Positions 17,392 through 25,262 of a stretch of DNA of 64,000 nt are shown here, piece after piece (position 1 is the first letter of the stretch; each line of letters begins with the position of its first letter). Source of the stretch: Bacillota bacterium (GTDB lineage: Bacteria; Bacillota; Clostridia; Lachnospirales; Lachnospiraceae); contig JAEZOB010000020.1 in the NCBI GenBank assembly GCA_023414355.1, positions 22,347 to 86,346 on the forward strand, written 5' to 3'. Position numbers and translations under genes: made by a program. A model generated the notes under the pieces. That model saw only the letters and a list, made by a program, of their open reading frames with translations, was not told where the DNA came from and ran no database searches.

Positions 17392-18534
17392 ATGGAACAG
17401 GTAAGTAATAGAAAAAGAATGGGGAGATTAACACAGTTTCTGGGATATTCAGCTGTTATGTTTGCGTTGGTATTGACATTCCTACTGATAAAAGCTCCCG
17501 GGATCGCACAAGCATCAACTGTGAACTATACGATTAATTATGAGACACAGTTATTGGATGCTTCGGTAAATTCTGGGAGAGTATATCTGAGTACAGATAA
17601 CGAGAAGACTTGGGAAAGCCTTGAGGATTCAGGCTATACGGTTGATATTTCCTCTTTTTTAAAAACGAAGGAATCCTATCTCTTTTTAAAAACCAGCAAC
17701 AGCACTACTTCAACAAAAGTAACCTTGATGTCAGAACCTGATAAGGACATGACGATAACAGTAACCGGCGGTGGTATTACATATGCAACCAACTCAGGGG
17801 CTATGATTGAATATCAAAAAGGGAAAAACGGTCCATGGATTACCTTAGGTGCCAGCGGTACGATGAATACAAGGCCTATGGAGATTAAAGGAGCAACGAT
17901 TAACTTTAGGACAAAAGCCATGCCTACGAGAAGAGCAGGTAAGATTGTCGCAATTAAAATTTCCAAAAAACCTACAGCACCCTCCGTTAAGTTTGATGGA
18001 GGCAAGTTAAGTATCACCGGTCTTAAGGCTGGGATGCAGTATAGAACACCTACCGGTGCGTGGCTTCCGGTAACAATGACCAGTTCGAATAATAGTGTCA
18101 GCGTGTATTTTTATAATGGTACATCCTCAGTAACAAATGCAACCTATGCAACACCGTTTGCAGCAACGACCCTTGAATTTCGTGTTCCGGCAACGGATAA
18201 GAAAGCAGCATCCTCCAGTAAAGTGATTGCAATACCGGCACAACCAAGCTTTTCTGGAACAGTCACACTTGTAAATTCAACGCTCAAGGTATTTGACAGT
18301 ACCGGAAAATCTTATGAATATACAGTTTTGGAGCCGAATATGACACTGGATTTAAGTAAGGCCAGGTGGTCTTCTGTGTCTCCCAATAAGGACTTAATCC
18401 TAAAGAATGTCTCTGTTAATCAGGTGCTTTTTGTTCGTGTTAAGAGCTATACTGACAAAGCTACGAAGCAGATCATACCTGCATCCACAGTATATACTCA
18501 GACAATCACAGGGATAACCTTATCTTTAAAATAG
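17392..18534 (+). CDS. secreted protein of unknown function with repeated beta-rich modules
   Basis: The protein is 380 aa. A basic N-terminus, a hydrophobic stretch at about residues 18-36 and AQAS form a Sec signal peptide with likely cleavage near residue 42. The mature part is rich in Ser, Thr and beta-branched residues, with related segments KIVAIKISKKPTAPSVKF and KVIAIPAQPSFSGTVTL, suggesting two or three beta-sandwich repeats. There is no LPXTG anchor or second helix, so it is likely released or wall-associated. I do not recognise the family. A strong terminator follows, so it is a single-gene unit. Confidence 0.75.
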   Translation: MEQVSNRKRMGRLTQFLGYSAVMFALVLTFLLIKAPGIAQASTVNYTINYETQLLDASVNSGRVYLSTDNEKTWESLEDSGYTVDISSFLKTKESYLFLKTSNSTTSTKVTLMSEPDKDMTITVTGGGITYATNSGAMIEYQKGKNGPWITLGASGTMNTRPMEIKGATINFRTKAMPTRRAGKIVAIKISKKPTAPSVKFDGGKLSITGLKAGMQYRTPTGAWLPVTMTSSNNSVSVYFYNGTSSVTNATYATPFAATTLEFRVPATDKKAASSSKVIAIPAQPSFSGTVTLVNSTLKVFDSTGKSYEYTVLEPNMTLDLSKARWSSVSPNKDLILKNVSVNQVLFVRVKSYTDKATKQIIPASTVYTQTITGITLSLK

Positions 18535-18561
18535 AATATATATTAACTATACTTCATAAAG

Positions 18562-18616
18562 TGCCCTGGTATTATAGTGAACTTAACACTTCGCTATGTA
18601 CCAGGGCATTATTTTA
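18562..18616 (+). terminator. intrinsic terminator
   Basis: TGCCCTGGTA (18562-18571) pairs with TACCAGGGCA (18599-18608), and the arms continue inward with ATAGTGAA/TTCGCTAT. TTATTTTA follows. It ends the secreted-protein transcript. A 25-base direct duplication containing TTTTAATGTACGACAAAAA follows directly. Confidence 0.8.
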
Positions 18617-18659
18617 ATGTACGACAAAAATTATTTTAATGTACGACAAAAATTATTAA

Positions 18660-18714
18660 TTGACAAGATGAGCAGCAAGAGGTATTATAGAACTCAAAAT
18701 ACGAAATGAGTTCT
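18660..18714 (+). promoter_or_regulatory. ABC-exporter promoter with inverted-repeat operator
   Basis: TTGACA (18660-18665), 17 bases, TATTAT (18683-18688). Immediately after the -10 comes a perfect inverted repeat AGAACTCA-N10-TGAGTTCT (18689-18714) covering the expected transcription start. This position and dyad type suit a repressor, and the natural candidate is the TetR protein encoded as the third gene of the unit. Confidence 0.75.
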
Positions 18715-18743
18715 GATAGTACCGACTTGAAAGGAAGGCAATT

Positions 18744-19460
18744 ATGTTGATTGAAGTAAAGGATACATCAATAGCATTCAAGAAACAGCAAGTTTTAAAA
18801 AACGTCAATCTTGCTATCTGGGAGAATGAAATCTTCGGATTGATCGGTCCCTCCGGATCTGGCAAGACCACATTGATCCGGTTGATCATAGGTGCCATCA
18901 AGGCTGATCAAGGAGAGATTCGGGTTATGGATCATACGGTACCGGATCTTTGTGTTCTGGATCATATTGGCTACATGCCGCAAAATGATGCTTTGTATGA
19001 CGATCTCTCAGGCTATGATAATCTGATGTTCTTTGGTGGTATGTATCATATGGGTAAATCCCGGCAGGAGAGAAGAGCTTTGGAAGTACTTCGTCTGGTA
19101 GAATTGGAGGCTGATCGTAAGAAACGTGTGATCAACTATTCCGGTGGAATGAAGAAGCGTTTATCGCTGGCGATTGCACTACTACATGATCCCAAGCTTT
19201 TGATTCTGGACGAACCGACAGTGGGTATTGACCCGCTACTTAGAAGAAAGATCTGGGAGGAGTTTGCCAGACAGAAGCAACAGGGGAAGACAATCATCGT
19301 GACAACACATGTTATGGATGAGGCAGTAAGGTGTGATCGCCTTGGGTTGATCTATCACGGATCGGTTTTTGCCTGCGATACTGTGGAGGCATTATTAGGT
19401 AAGACAGAGAGTAATTCACTGGAAGAGCTGTTCCTGCAGGAAGGAGGTACCAAGGCATGA
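18744..19460 (+). CDS. ABC transporter ATP-binding protein
   Basis: A 238-aa ABC ATPase of the drug/antibiotic export (DrrA) type. Walker A GPSGSGKTT is near residue 38, the Q-loop YMPQND near 78, the signature YSGGMKKRLSLA near 132 and Walker B LLILDEPTVGIDPL near 152. GAAAGGAAGG precedes the ATG. It overlaps the permease gene by 4 bases (ATGA), showing translational coupling. The substrate is not deducible; with a TetR gene in the same unit, an inducible exporter of a toxic compound is likely. Confidence 0.93.
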   Translation: MLIEVKDTSIAFKKQQVLKNVNLAIWENEIFGLIGPSGSGKTTLIRLIIGAIKADQGEIRVMDHTVPDLCVLDHIGYMPQNDALYDDLSGYDNLMFFGGMYHMGKSRQERRALEVLRLVELEADRKKRVINYSGGMKKRLSLAIALLHDPKLLILDEPTVGIDPLLRRKIWEEFARQKQQGKTIIVTTHVMDEAVRCDRLGLIYHGSVFACDTVEALLGKTESNSLEELFLQEGGTKA

Positions 19461-20473
19461 AGACGATGAATATTATATCGCGTATTATTCGCCAGACGGT
19501 AAATGACAAAAGATCCTTAGGATTGATCCTTCTGGTGCCGATCTTTATCTTCACGCTGTTATACTTCCTCTTGGGTGACACTGATTATCAGGCAGATATT
19601 GCGGTAAATGGTTTATCAGACAAACTGGTTCAGGCGATTGAGGAACAAGAGGTTACAGTGACATCCGTGGACATAGAGGAAGCAAAATCCAAACTGGAAG
19701 AGAAGGAGATGGATGCACTCCTCTATATGGATGACACGGAGCTTGTCCTGCTTCTGGAAAGTAACGATGCGGTGAAAGCAGGTGTCATAAAAAAAGCTAT
19801 AACCAATGCGATGAAGACTATGAGCCTGAAAGGGTCCATGCGGGTTGATCTGATGTACGGAGACAGTGATGCCAATATGTTTAACAGCCTGGGCTATGTA
19901 CTCATGGGTGTCATATCCTTCTTCCTGATCTTTATTATTGCGGGAATATCATTTGTGAGGGAACGTACGAATCAGACGATGGAAAGGCTGATGGTAACAC
20001 CGGTGAAGAGATGGCAGGTTATTCTCGGTTATACACTTGGATTTGGCATTTTTGCCATCCTCCAGAGCATGATCCTGCTGCTCTATCTGAAATGGGTATT
20101 GAACATGTCAATCGCAGGTTCTATTGTATCCGCCGGAGTAATTATGATTTTGATGTCCATGTCAGCTGTATGCATCGGAGCATTTTGCTCCATCTTTGCA
20201 AATAATGAATTTCAGATTATGCAATTCATACCCGTAGTTGTCATCCCTCAGATATTTTTCTCCGGGCTGATATCCCTAGATACTTTCCCTTATCGTCTGG
20301 GGGAGATTGCAAGAATTATGCCGGTCTATTATGCCTGTGATGCACTCTATGCGATTACGATCAAGGGAGATGGACTGTCGGATGTTGGAATGGATCTGCT
20401 GGTGCTATTTATCTTTATACTGATTTTCTTTGTTATAAATATCTTTGCACTGAAGAAGTATCGCAGGATTTAA
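19457..20473 (+). CDS. ABC-2 type transporter permease
   Basis: A 338-aa membrane partner of the preceding ATPase. One N-terminal helix (about residues 20-38), a large extracytoplasmic segment with predicted helices (residues 50-140), then five or six helices from about 150 to 335 ending LKKYRRI. ERTNQTMERLMVTPVKRWQVILG is the conserved ABC-2 cytoplasmic loop. The TetR gene follows 12 bases later. Confidence 0.92.
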   Translation: MKTMNIISRIIRQTVNDKRSLGLILLVPIFIFTLLYFLLGDTDYQADIAVNGLSDKLVQAIEEQEVTVTSVDIEEAKSKLEEKEMDALLYMDDTELVLLLESNDAVKAGVIKKAITNAMKTMSLKGSMRVDLMYGDSDANMFNSLGYVLMGVISFFLIFIIAGISFVRERTNQTMERLMVTPVKRWQVILGYTLGFGIFAILQSMILLLYLKWVLNMSIAGSIVSAGVIMILMSMSAVCIGAFCSIFANNEFQIMQFIPVVVIPQIFFSGLISLDTFPYRLGEIARIMPVYYACDALYAITIKGDGLSDVGMDLLVLFIFILIFFVINIFALKKYRRI

Positions 20474-20485
20474 GAGGAGGAGACT

Positions 20486-21091
20486 ATGATTTCAGAAGAA
20501 AAAAGGAAGCGAATTCTAGATTTTGCATTCAGAAAATTTACCAGTAACGGTATTGCACAGATTACTATGGATGATATAGCCAAAGGAGTCGGCATGGGGA
20601 AGGGTACGCTGTATCAATATTTTCCTTCCAAGGAAAAATTGATTCTGCATACAATGGATTTTATCGCTCTTGGGATTGAGAAGAAGCTGGATAAAATTCT
20701 GGAGGATCAAAGCCTCACCTCGGTTGAGAAGCTGAGTCTTTTTCTAAAGACAATGGCAGAAAGACTTGCTTCTGTTAATCCGTCTATGCTGGATTATCTG
20801 GAGAGGAGTATGCCCGAAGCCTATGAGAAGATAGAGAGAATCCGTCAGCATCTCATAGAGGATAAGCTGGGGAGGTTGTTCGCGGACGGCAAGAGAAACG
20901 GATTATTTGATTCTGCAATGGATGAAGGGCTGGTGGTTCAAATGATGATTGGTTCTGTGAATCATATTCTTCATACCCATACCTATAATCACGATATGAG
21001 TTCGGATCAGCTGTTCCGATCCATCATATCCATCCTTCTGAAGGGCTGCCTGACGGAGGAAGGACGAAAACTGGCAATAGACAGTCTGTAG
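20486..21091 (+). CDS. TetR/AcrR family transcriptional regulator
   Basis: The protein is 201 aa. The N-terminal helix-turn-helix ITMDDIAKGVGMGKGTLYQY is at residues 26-45, followed by FPSKEKLI; the remaining helices form the ligand-binding core. AAGAGGAGGAG precedes the ATG. It is third in the exporter operon and probably represses it through the AGAACTCA dyad at 18689-18714. Confidence 0.92.
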   Translation: MISEEKRKRILDFAFRKFTSNGIAQITMDDIAKGVGMGKGTLYQYFPSKEKLILHTMDFIALGIEKKLDKILEDQSLTSVEKLSLFLKTMAERLASVNPSMLDYLERSMPEAYEKIERIRQHLIEDKLGRLFADGKRNGLFDSAMDEGLVVQMMIGSVNHILHTHTYNHDMSSDQLFRSIISILLKGCLTEEGRKLAIDSL

Positions 21092-21163
21092 TGCATTGTA
21101 GAGTTGTAATATAAGTACTATCATAAACCCTATAAATTATCTATATATACACGTAAACAGTAC

Positions 21164-21284
21164 CATGGGGCTGCCCGGAAACAATGAATTCAGCTTCGCT
21201 AAGGAGCATAGGATAATCACTGTTCCTTAACTAGCAATGAACGTTTCTTGGCGGCCCCATGAAATTGTTCTTGGCGCCTCATAG
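21164..21284. repeat. fold-back element, about 100 bp
   Basis: CATGGGGCTGCCCGGAAAC (21164-21182) pairs with GTTTCTTGGCGGCCCCATG (21243-21261) with three mismatches or wobbles. An inner AAGGAGCA/TGTTCCTT stem and a TATAGTAC-free AT-rich loop lie between. The following bases GAAATTGTTCTTGGCGCCTC (21262-21281) resemble the left arm of the large element at 38761, and GGGCTGCC resembles its right end, so the two may be related. It lies between convergent genes and could also stop transcription. Confidence 0.6.
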
Positions 21285-21298
21285 AATATAGGTGTAAA

Positions 21299-22270
21299 TT
21301 ATTTTTTGTCCGTCGTCTTCTTATTTACAAAATGAATGTTCTTCACACCGATCACAGCATCATCTCCCGGGAAGTGGCAGGTATGCCCGATATAATACTC
21401 TTCAAGATTAATACTCTCAAGATTATAGATATAGCGCTTTATATTATCGGTTTTGTTGTGATTTCGTTCCTCTACAAGGATATAGTAGGCTTTCGGATCT
21501 ACGACATATTCCTCGGGACTGTCCGGGAAATATTCCGTGGCATTGATCAGCTCGTCCTTGCTATTCATTTCCTTGATCATAATCTGAGTGGCTTCATCAA
21601 CCATTGCTATATTTACTTTGAAGGAGGTGTTTTCTTTCTTAACAAGGCGACTGCTACCGGAGGAGGTGGTTGTATTAGCAAAGGTCTGCGATAAAACCAT
21701 GCCAGAGGAATTGCCGCTACTTGAATAGCCCATATTCTGCCCCAATATAGTATAGAGACTTCCGTCCCCCCTTTGATATACCGGATTCATATGAATAATT
21801 TTCATTGAATTCTTCTTAATGGCAAGCGTGCCCTCAAAACTGATATCTTTCCCATTATCCTTCTCATTATAGGCGCATTTCACATCATAGAACCCCGGGT
21901 CTGCAAAATTCGTAGGCTGTTTTTTTCCATTGGTGTCAATCACTTCCCCTTCGCCCATATAGTAACCCTGATATTCTCCGAACTTCACATGTCCGTCTCC
22001 TGTCATGATCCCTTCGATTTCCATGGAAGCAGGGTTCATATTTAGGACCTCTAATTTTCCCTGACTGTTGATTTTGAACTGTGCGTTCTTTTGCTGCTCA
22101 TTATATAACTTTGCCGTATCCAGTCCGATGGTAACGAAGATACCACACATTCTTTCTGATTCGTGAGCGGTAAAATCATCTTCTTGTGCCAACTGGCAGC
22201 CGTAAAGAATACAGGTTGACAGCAATAATAAGAGGGATAGTACAAATCCCGATATAATTCTATTCTTCAT
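21299..22270 (-). CDS. lipoprotein of unknown function
   Basis: The protein is 323 aa from the chosen ATG at 22270, which lies 6 bases behind GAGGAGG. The start overlaps the end of the HTH gene by 11 bases. The N-terminus MKNRIISGFVLSLLLLLSTC runs into a lipobox ending LYGC, so the mature protein is lipid-anchored outside the membrane. The rest is beta-rich (GDGHVKFGEYQGYYMGEG, KISFEGT-like strands) without a known domain. It is the third gene of a minus-strand operon with DUF2975 and HTH proteins, suggesting a membrane or envelope role for the module. Confidence 0.75.
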   Translation of the reverse strand: MKNRIISGFVLSLLLLLSTCILYGCQLAQEDDFTAHESERMCGIFVTIGLDTAKLYNEQQKNAQFKINSQGKLEVLNMNPASMEIEGIMTGDGHVKFGEYQGYYMGEGEVIDTNGKKQPTNFADPGFYDVKCAYNEKDNGKDISFEGTLAIKKNSMKIIHMNPVYQRGDGSLYTILGQNMGYSSSGNSSGMVLSQTFANTTTSSGSSRLVKKENTSFKVNIAMVDEATQIMIKEMNSKDELINATEYFPDSPEEYVVDPKAYYILVEERNHNKTDNIKRYIYNLESINLEEYYIGHTCHFPGDDAVIGVKNIHFVNKKTTDKK

Positions 22271-22490
22271 CTTCATCCTCCTCAAGGTTCCCGTCACAGG
22301 ATAGGATATCTCCGACATCACACTCCAGATAGTGACATATTTTATTCAGGGTTGAAAACCGAACGCCCTTTGCTTTTCCGCTTCGGAGTACGGACAGGTT
22401 GGCTTCTGTAATATCTACCAGCTTGCATAACTCTTTGGAAGTCATATGGCGTTCCCTTAATTTATCCTCCAGATGTATCTGTATCGCCAT
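22260..22490 (-). CDS. small XRE-family HTH regulator (YozG-like)
   Basis: A 76-aa protein that is almost only a helix-turn-helix: MTSKELCKLVDITEANLSVL at residues 16-35 and RFSTLNKICHYLECDVGDIL after it, ending in an acidic tail. Such small regulators are commonly encoded directly after DUF2975 membrane proteins. The inverted repeat in the promoter at 23552-23586 is a plausible autoregulatory site. The gene lies 10 bases behind the DUF2975 gene. Confidence 0.88.
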   Translation of the reverse strand: MAIQIHLEDKLRERHMTSKELCKLVDITEANLSVLRSGKAKGVRFSTLNKICHYLECDVGDILSCDGNLEEDEDEE

Positions 22491-22500
22491 AGTATCACCT

Positions 22501-23523
22501 CTAAATAATCATTTCGTTATCTTCATGCAGCTCTTTGGTCTCCTTAAAAAATCCAGATAGGATCATGGCACCAAAGGCAATGATCAACGGAGACAGGGTG
22601 ATATTTAAGCTAAAATCAGTATCTCTCAGCTGATTGGATAATAGGAACTGGAGCACATTCAAAGCCAGATTACTGAAGATGGTTACATAAACAGCATTTT
22701 TCCCGATGTTACTTAAGTGAGAGGCAGCCTGGTACTCTTCCGGCTCCATATGGTGAGCTATCATCTCTTTGATTAGCTCGACTCCTGCCACCAGGATACA
22801 GATGGCAAAGATCACAGGCAGACATTGGAGCAGATAGCTAAGGATTGCGACCACCTGATTGAGGAAGGCATCCCCCTGATCCGGCAGAATAGACTTAAAA
22901 AATAAACCGGGATCAGCTTTGGCAGAGTATTTATCCAGGATAGCAAAAAGTTCGTAGGTAGAGAAATAGCTGATCAGGAAAGTATACATCACCGAAAGCA
23001 GTTCAAGTATCAGCTGCAGCTTTTTACCGAGGTATTGCCGATGGTTCTCGGTATTACAAACGGCCAGTGTTCCCAACATACGAAGCATGAAGTAGGCTAT
23101 ACATAGCGAGTAAAAAATGATAACAAAAGCCATTTTGATGATCCCAAGGAAAGATAGATCAGCCGTTATCTGCTGAGGTGCCCACTCAAACATAAGCCCA
23201 GGATTTATAAAATGATAGAGCATGTAAAAGCTAAAGAGGCTGATGATTGGCAGCAGGAGATCAATCTTCTGAAGTCTGGTTCTCACCTTCTTTATAAGAA
23301 GATAGAAGATCGGAGTGAGACAAAGCATTCCATAGAGAAACAGAGCCAGCCAGTTCCCCACCGGAGAAGAAAGTGATAACCGACGCAAGCCAAGTCCAAT
23401 CCAGTCAAAGGGTTGATATAATAAATCCATCGGACTCGTGAGTACGGCAACATAGTACATGAGATAAGCCAAACCGATGGATATGATACCTTCCAGTATC
23501 AGAAGTCTTCCCAGCTTTTTCAT
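22501..23523 (-). CDS. DUF2975-like membrane protein
   Basis: A 340-aa protein with about eight hydrophobic segments. The C-terminal stretch LIIAFGAMILSGFFKETKEL with a charged end NEMII matches DUF2975 proteins, which are usually about 160 aa with four helices; this one is roughly twice as long, so its N-terminal half may be a duplication or an added segment. GGAGGATAG precedes the ATG. It heads the operon with the HTH regulator and lipoprotein. Function unknown. Confidence 0.7.
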   Translation of the reverse strand: MKKLGRLLILEGIISIGLAYLMYYVAVLTSPMDLLYQPFDWIGLGLRRLSLSSPVGNWLALFLYGMLCLTPIFYLLIKKVRTRLQKIDLLLPIISLFSFYMLYHFINPGLMFEWAPQQITADLSFLGIIKMAFVIIFYSLCIAYFMLRMLGTLAVCNTENHRQYLGKKLQLILELLSVMYTFLISYFSTYELFAILDKYSAKADPGLFFKSILPDQGDAFLNQVVAILSYLLQCLPVIFAICILVAGVELIKEMIAHHMEPEEYQAASHLSNIGKNAVYVTIFSNLALNVLQFLLSNQLRDTDFSLNITLSPLIIAFGAMILSGFFKETKELHEDNEMII

Positions 23524-23551
23524 AGAAACTATCCTCCATAATTATTGTTTT

Positions 23552-23586
23552 ACGATAATTATACGATTGAAATTATCGTTTGTCAA
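23552..23586 (-). promoter_or_regulatory. DUF2975 operon promoter with overlapping operator
   Basis: Read on the minus strand: TTGACA (23586-23581), 17 bases, TATAAT (23563-23558). A perfect 9-bp inverted repeat, ACGATAATT-N10-AATTATCGT (23552-23579), covers the spacer and -10. A repressor bound there would exclude polymerase; the small HTH protein of the operon is the obvious candidate. Confidence 0.78.
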
Positions 23587-23601
23587 TAATAATGTTAAAT
23601 T

Positions 23602-23692
23602 ATGCCAGAGAGTGCCAGAGACATGACTTAATTGAAAAGCGAGGTGCTAAAGACATAACTTAATTGAAGAGCGAGGTGCCAAAGACATGAAG
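23602..23692. repeat. 32-bp direct repeats (2.5 copies)
   Basis: Two units at 23612-23643 and 23644-23675 share GTGC.A.AGACAT.ACTTAATTGAA, and a partial third starts at 23676 (GTGCCAAAGACATGAAG); ATGCCAGAGA just upstream is a further stub. The array lies in the 418-bp divergent spacer. The remainder of that spacer (23693-23850) shows nothing recognisable. Confidence 0.7.
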
Positions 23693-23854
23693 ATTCCAGA
23701 TGCCTAGTGTCCAAGAAAACTCCCTGTGAAAGCTTGGATGCCAAAATGCGCAAGGAGTTATCATGTGACGTAGGAACAGGCTGTTCAGATACATTGGGAA
23801 AGATTTGAGCTTCATGTCAGGTGATGACTGCTTATTTAAAGTAAGGTAGAACTA

Positions 23855-23883
23855 TATTGTTTTGTATTCTTTTATGCTATAAT
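23855..23883 (+). promoter_or_regulatory. probable promoter of the HAD gene
   Basis: TATAAT at 23878-23883 preceded by TATTGT at 17-base spacing (or TTGTTT at 15). The -10 is perfect and the -35 weak. The gene starts 74 bases downstream. Confidence 0.45.
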
Positions 23884-23956
23884 TACACCGGTAACATCGG
23901 AATGTAGCAGGAAGCTAGATTCTGGCTATAGATCATATAATTTGGAGGAACGAAGC

Positions 23957-24586
23957 TTGTATAAACATATTATTTGGGATTTTGATGGAACACTATTTGA
24001 CACCTATCCGGTCATGAGTGTTGCCTTTCAGAAGACATTAGAGGGAGTAGGAATAGCAGAGCCGCTGGAGGAGATATTGCAGCACATGAAGCTGTCCATC
24101 TCTGATACGATAAAATATTATGAAAAGAAATATCAGATCGATCAAGAGTTCATAGAGAAGTATAAGAAGCTACGGAAGGAGATGGAGACGGATTTATGCA
24201 AGACCTATCCCGGAATTCAAGAGTTATGCAGTTATATCAGTACCTCCGGAAGGTATAATTATATATTTACCCATCGGGGAGTGACTACCGCAAAGCATCT
24301 GAAAGCCCATGGCTTAGATAAATATTTCACTGAGTGCATCACATCCCAGCAAGATTTTGAGAGAAAGCCGAGTCCGGATGCGATCTATTATCTTATTGAC
24401 AAATATCATATGAATCCTAAGGAAGCGATTATGATCGGAGATCGGGAGCTGGATATCCTTTCAGGGAAAAATGCAGGGATAGCTGCCTGCTTCTTCGATG
24501 AAGTCGGGGGAAGGACCTGCGACGCGGCGGATTATACGATTCATGGATTTGAGGAAATGTATAAGATAATAGATAGAGCAGATTAA
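23957..24586 (+). CDS. HAD-family phosphatase, phosphoglycolate phosphatase-like
   Basis: The protein is 209 aa. The HAD nucleophile motif DFDGTLFDT comes within the first 15 residues, TGxG-like TH.GV in YIFTHRGVTTAKH is motif II, the lysine is in ERKPSPDA, and MIGDRELDI holds the motif IV aspartates. The helical cap between motifs I and II places it in subfamily I. I start at the TTG at 23957, which lies 8 bases after GGAGG; an earlier TTG would overlap the ribosome binding site. The substrate is unknown. Confidence 0.88.
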   Translation: MYKHIIWDFDGTLFDTYPVMSVAFQKTLEGVGIAEPLEEILQHMKLSISDTIKYYEKKYQIDQEFIEKYKKLRKEMETDLCKTYPGIQELCSYISTSGRYNYIFTHRGVTTAKHLKAHGLDKYFTECITSQQDFERKPSPDAIYYLIDKYHMNPKEAIMIGDRELDILSGKNAGIAACFFDEVGGRTCDAADYTIHGFEEMYKIIDRAD

Positions 24587-24644
24587 TGAGCCAATTTCCA
24601 TCTGCTGAATAATATAGAAGTAAAACATGTAAGAGGTTTGGAAT

Positions 24645-25097
24645 GTGAGAAAGCTTAATCCGCAAAAGGTATTTGTGCAATATCGGGATACAATGAAACC
24701 ATATGAGCCTGTGATGAATAGAAAATATACGATTACACATTCGGATATCTCAGCGGAACTATTTGTATTTGTAGCGACACGTTATGCAGAGGATCAAGTC
24801 ACAGATATGCGTGATGAAGTAAGGATTTCCTGGGAGCAGCGTAAAGACGGGCTCGTTTTACTTGGTTCTGTGCTTGTGGACGGTAATGAAGTAATAGGAA
24901 ATGCTTATATAAGAAACAAAATTTTTTATAACGAAATGCCTACTGCACTTCAAGCCTTACGCCAGGCTGACAGGTTCTTGTTTGACAATGACCCTAAGCT
25001 CGACTATACACCGGTAATGATTCACTTTATCTCAAGTAATCCGAGCTATGATAAAACATATGATTTTGGAATGATAGGGAAGTATGGTATAAGGTAA
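24645..25097 (+). CDS. staygreen family protein
   Basis: A 150-aa protein with a GTG start. LNPQKVFVQY at the N-terminus, NRKYTITHSDISAELFVFVA near residue 25, RQADRFLFDNDP near 106 and PVMIHFISSNPSYDKTYDFG near 124 follow the staygreen (SGR) domain from end to end. In plants SGR removes magnesium from chlorophyll a; bacterial homologues occur in non-photosynthetic Firmicutes and Chloroflexi and their natural substrate is unknown. The ribosome binding site is weak (AGAGG). No porphyrin genes are nearby. The domain call rests on my recognition of the motif order. Confidence 0.75.
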   Translation: MRKLNPQKVFVQYRDTMKPYEPVMNRKYTITHSDISAELFVFVATRYAEDQVTDMRDEVRISWEQRKDGLVLLGSVLVDGNEVIGNAYIRNKIFYNEMPTALQALRQADRFLFDNDPKLDYTPVMIHFISSNPSYDKTYDFGMIGKYGIR

Positions 25098-25220
25098 AGT
25101 TCCAAGCCATAGCTGATAAAGTACCTCCATACGGTTAATATATTTTAGTGTTATTTGAATAGTAATACTCTTGTGGCGATACTTATGAAATATCAAAATC
25201 CATATTTACTAGTTGATCCG

Positions 25221-25262
25221 GTTGCAATTACATTGTTAAAAAATGTAATTGCAACTTTTCGA
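25221..25262. terminator. terminator shared by convergent genes
   Basis: GTTGCAATTACA (25221-25232) and TGTAATTGCAAC (25244-25255) pair perfectly. TTTTCGATTTTTT follows on the plus strand, so it suits the staygreen transcript. The stem overlaps the last codons of the convergent WYL regulator gene. Confidence 0.7.
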
